The position numbers were made by a program, and so were the translations under genes. A stretch of DNA of 64,000 nucleotides, taken from positions 47,914-111,913 of the forward strand of contig JAPJBO010000755.1 in assembly GCA_030068145.1 (NCBI GenBank), written 5' to 3'. Below, in pieces: positions 61,435 through 64,000 of the stretch; position 1 is the first letter of the stretch, and each line of letters begins with the position of its first letter. Source of the DNA: Diplonema papillatum (taxonomy: Eukaryota > Euglenozoa > Diplonemea > Diplonemida > Diplonemidae). Under the pieces are notes generated by a model. That model saw nothing but the letters and a program-made list of their open reading frames with translations, had not been told where the DNA came from and did no database searches.

Positions 61435-61720
61435 CCCCTACAGATTTCTCTGTATAACCCCCACGCAAAAGTAAACGTTTATTTTTTTCGCGATACAAAA
61501 TAAATTTCGTTTATTTTTTTCACCTGAAAATGGCTGGCGGCACAAAATAAATGCTGCCACACGAAATAAATTCCAAAAATAAACTCGTTTATTTTTCCGG
61601 CCTGTGTAAACACAATGGAATCCTGCCAAAAATAAACGAAATTTATCGTCACGCTCCTCAAGCCATTTCCACCAGAGGGAATTTATTTTTCCCAATAAAA
61701 AAATTTATTTCCTGGACATT
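61435..61720. repeat. AT-rich block of AATAAA/TTTATT inverted motifs
   Basis: At least ten occurrences of AATAAAC, AATAAATT and their complements in both orientations (e.g. GTTTATTTTTTTC, CAAAATAAATGC, AAATAAACG). The block can fold on itself. 60995-61435 shows no supported gene. Confidence 0.5.
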
Positions 61721-61904
61721 CTAATGCACTAAACTGGCAAAGGTGATACACCCAGTGCACCCATCGTGGTACTGAACCCGTACAAAAACATGTTTTGAGG
61801 CCGTTGCGCTACTCAAAATTCGTCGGAAACACCTCAACGGCTCGCATTTGCTGCAAGACTCCTCAAAAACGTCGACAAAAATTAAACACATTACCAGGTT
61901 GCAG

Positions 61905-62425
61905 AGACTATCAAACCGGCCTCATTGCAAAGTCACCACCACCGACAGTTGCTGCTCTGGTCGCATCCGCTGCAACTCAGACAGTAACTGTGCCAGCAGC
62001 ACCCTATGCAACCCAACCATTGGCTGCACCGGTCACATTCTCTGCACTCAGACAGTTGCTTTGCCGGTTGCACCTTGTGCAACACACAGTTGCTGCACTG
62101 GTCGCAACCTCTGCAACTCAGGAGTTACCGTGTAGGTTGTACCATGCAGGGTCAGAACCTTGTGTCTTTTTAAAACGCTCCCGCGGGGCCGATGGACCCC
62201 AAAAAAAAAGTTTGGAATTTTTTTTTTGCTCAACTTCCTTAAAAATTACTGCAGAGTTTGTTCCAAACTTTTAAAATTCAAAAACCCCAATTTTTTTCCG
62301 GAATTTTTTTTTTTGCCATTTTCAAAAAGACACAAGGGTTTGACCCTGCATGGTACCCTGTGCAACACAGACATTTGCTGCACCACATGCAGCTCAGGCA
62401 GCTGCAACACACCAGTCATGCACCA
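61905..62425 (+). repeat. Degenerate tandem repeat interrupted by a MITE
   Basis: Variants of GCAACTCAGACAGTTGCTG, TGCCRGTTGCACC and TTGTGCAACACACAG recur about six times. The array is split at 62,141 by the TA-flanked element described next. Confidence 0.6.
62142..62353. mobile_element. 212-bp MITE with TA target duplication
   Basis: The ends are CCATGCAGGGTCAGAACC...TTGTGTCTTTTT and AAAAAGACACAAGG...GACCCTGCATGG. The element is flanked by TA (62140-62141 and 62354-62355). Removing it with one TA restores GGTTGTACCCTGTGC, matching GGTTGCACCTTGTGC in the neighbouring array unit. TA duplication is typical of Tc1/mariner-type elements. The interior is AT-rich and non-coding. Confidence 0.75.
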
Positions 62426-62630
62426 CGCTACGTCAACATCAAGATGGAGTAGAAAAAGTACCCATTCTGCACGTTAGCTTGTGAATCTGACCCCTTTCCT
62501 AGATTGTACCTTGGAAGTTTGTGCTCAGAAGTGCAAAAGGTCTAATTTCCCTCTCACTTCGGCTCACGGTGTGTTTTTGCCTCGTCCCTCGGCTGCGCCT
62601 CGGGGCTCGGCGCCGTCCAGAAATATAATT

Positions 62631-62762
62631 ACGTATTACTAGGTAAAAAAGCCTTTTACTGTCCCTCGGAAGGGTTTATTGTCCCTCGGAAGTTTTTTTG
62701 CCCTCGGGACAATAAACCCTTCCTCGGGACTAAAAGGCTTTTTTTAGTCCTAGTAATAAATA
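62631..62762. mobile_element. 130-bp near-perfect hairpin
   Basis: TATTACTAGGTAAAAAAGCC, TTTTACTGTCCCTCGGAAGG and GTTTATTGTCCC on the left pair in order with GGGACAATAAAC, CCTTCCTCGGGACTAAAAGG and CTTTTTTTAGTCCTAGTAAT on the right. Arms are about 60 bp with a 7-base T loop. It shares the GTCCCTCGG motif with the foldback at 60790. Confidence 0.7.
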
Positions 62763-63002
62763 GTTAATTTAACCATACAGGATAATCCCTGTCTCTGTGA
62801 GTTCCTGCAGCATTCCGCGATCGTCTTGCACGTCCCGCACTGCGTCATCCTGTGCTTCTCGCAATACTTCACGGCGAGGCCGTCCCCTGCCGCGTGGTGT
62901 ACCTCGCAGCAGCGCGCTACCGTGTTCTTCGCATTTCTCTTTGTGATGTCCCGTGCACACGTTCTCGTCCTTGGTGGTGTTCCTGGGCACACCTACCTCC
63001 AT
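62750..63002 (-). pseudogene. B-box-like Cys/His ORF, frame broken
   Basis: One minus frame gives ENVCTGHHKEKCEEHGS. The next, overlapping one gives RCCEVHHAAGDGLAVKYCEK, then HRMTQCGTCKTIAECC. The spacing C-x2-H...C-x2-H...C-x2-C resembles a B-box or a Cys-rich transposase tail. The two Cys/His stretches lie in different frames, so a frameshift or sequence error is likely. The end runs into the hairpin at 62631-62762. Confidence 0.35.
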
Positions 63003-63410
63003 GCGCTGGGTCTCTGCCGCCCACTACCTCCCTTTCTTCTGCTCCTTCTTGCCGGAGGGCTTCGAAAGCGTCCCGCTAGTACGTCATACGTGGAGAAAAC
63101 GTCCATCCCCCAGACCTCACCATTGAAGGCGTGCCTGTTCGTCCCCAGCTGCGACTCGAGCACGAGCATCGTCCGCCCGACCTCTGGTGGAACGGTTCCT
63201 GCTCTCCTTGCCGCAGCGGATCCTGTCGCGCCACAAAGGAAATTCCCCGAAACTCCCCGATACTCCCCGATATTTCGTCTGGACCAGGTGGCGCCAGGTG
63301 GCACAAAAACCTGGTTTCCGATGAGGAAGATGATGCTTGGTTCTCATAGCCTCCGAGAGGAGTGCTCGGTGTACGTTCATGCTGCGAAGCTCGACAAGAA
63401 GACTTGCCAC
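62993..63410 (-). CDS. Unrecognised minus-strand reading frames
   Basis: Overlapping frames include MLVLESQLGTNRHAFNGEVW, GMDVFSTYDVLAGRF (63304-62993) and LRSMNVHRALLSEAMRTKHH (63410-63117). Some stretches look protein-like and lie upstream of the B-box-like ORF in the same orientation, so they could be parts of one decayed gene. The opposite strand is also open for 278 codons. The direction of coding is not settled. Confidence 0.3.
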
Positions 63411-63414
63411 TGCA

Positions 63415-64000
63415 TCACCGCATCACGGAACCGACGCACTGCCACGGCTCGTCATTCGTACGCTTCCGGTCTAGCCAGGGTGAAGAGGAAACGCAGGCTG
63501 ATGAGGAGTTCTCGGGAAGCTCCTCTGCCAAAGGAGTGGAAACCAGAACCTGCTGTGCGATGGACGTGCTTGTCTACTTTCGCTACCAAGACATACCGGT
63601 CCGCTTCTACTTCTCTGAAGACACGGAATCCGCCGCAAAGACCTCTTGTGTTGCGCCTTTGAGCTATCACATGCTCACACCCCGGACTTCAGCAGCCATA
63701 AACTAAGTCAATGCGGAAGTGAAAAAGTGCGGGAGTGCCACTCCCGCATTGAGGGAGTGATGCCGACCGCACAAACGACCGCAAAACCACTCCCGCAATC
63801 CGGAGCGGGAGTCCGGGGTGCATGTCTCTCCTTTCTTGGAGCTTAAGCCTCATTCGGGACCTTGTCGCCTTTCCTTCTTTGCTATGTCCAGTGCGTATCT
63901 GCGGGTGTTTACCGTAGCGCGCAGTGCTTGTTTGTCGCGGCGCGAGAGTTGACAGACGTCGTGAGAAGTCGTACGCGTTCGGGGACGTCAGGAACATCTT
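63415..64000. other. Fragmentary coding potential and palindromes at the window end
   Basis: A minus frame ending near 63,846 reads LSRRDKQALRATVNTRRYA, DIAKKERRQGPE and a stop, and may be the C-terminal end of a gene that continues past the window. The perfect palindrome TGCGGGAGTGCCACTCCCGC lies at 63,729. On the plus strand a frame at 63362-63706 includes VLVYFRYQDIPVRFYFSED. None can be assigned. Confidence 0.3.

Overview
The window looks like nuclear DNA of a repeat-rich protist. Protein-coding stretches are GC-rich and high in GC at third positions. They are broken by introns with donors such as GTATGC, GTATAC and GTGCGC and acceptors ending ACAG. They sit in lower-GC DNA packed with satellites, MITE-like foldbacks and short interspersed repeats. 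I see no operons, ribosome-binding sites or other prokaryotic features. A divergent 18S rRNA fragment at about 44.65-44.94 kb contains the block GAATGCCTAGTAGGCGCAAG, which I recall as closer to Euglenozoa than to most other eukaryotes. The lineage call is tentative.

Layout. 2.4-13.9 kb holds one very large coiled-coil, repeat-built gene. I infer two exons of one protein of about 3,581 residues, because donor and acceptor phases match across a 748-bp intron full of mobile sequence. 14-24 kb is mostly repeats: tandem arrays, MITEs, a decayed LINE reverse transcriptase fragment and a 120-bp hairpin array. At 23.4-25.2 kb a 79-bp satellite surrounds a duplicated fragment of an exon whose fuller copy ends a small gene at 25,167. 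At 25.4-27.9 kb two minisatellites (12 bp and 29 bp) lie inside two copies of the same palindromic element (Family D). 28-39 kb is a mosaic of interspersed families with zinc-finger-like retroelement debris and one tRNA-like Pol III unit. At 40.1-41.4 kb there is a tandem duplication of a VPS37-like (ESCRT-I) gene; the first copy is cut short by Family A repeat sequence. 43-44.4 kb is a satellite that abuts displaced rRNA fragments (SSU, then LSU 5' domain). At 47.6-50.6 kb a satellite of about 345 bp is interrupted by a composite Family B insertion with a 9-bp target duplication.

51.6-57.0 kb encodes a secreted multidomain protein: signal peptide, astacin-type domain with a destroyed zinc/catalytic motif, EGF-like module, lectin-like (ConA/LamG) sandwiches and a Pro/Thr-rich tail. 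It spans at least two exons with a 2.3-kb intron. At 58.25-59.75 kb an element with inverted repeats of about 490 bp sits inside a copy of another repeat, for which an uninterrupted copy exists at 33.7 kb. The last 4 kb contain AT-rich foldbacks, a TA-flanked MITE and fragmentary minus-strand reading frames, one with a B-box-like Cys/His pattern.

The genes do not form an evident pathway. The strongest theme is repeat dynamics: nested elements with readable target duplications, satellites that arise inside MITEs, and mobile DNA placed in introns without breaking the reading frame. Family letters used in the annotation (A, A2, B, C, D, E, F, G, H, I, J) are labels of mine for sequences found two or more times in this window. 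Apart from the genes named, identities are by eye, without any database search.
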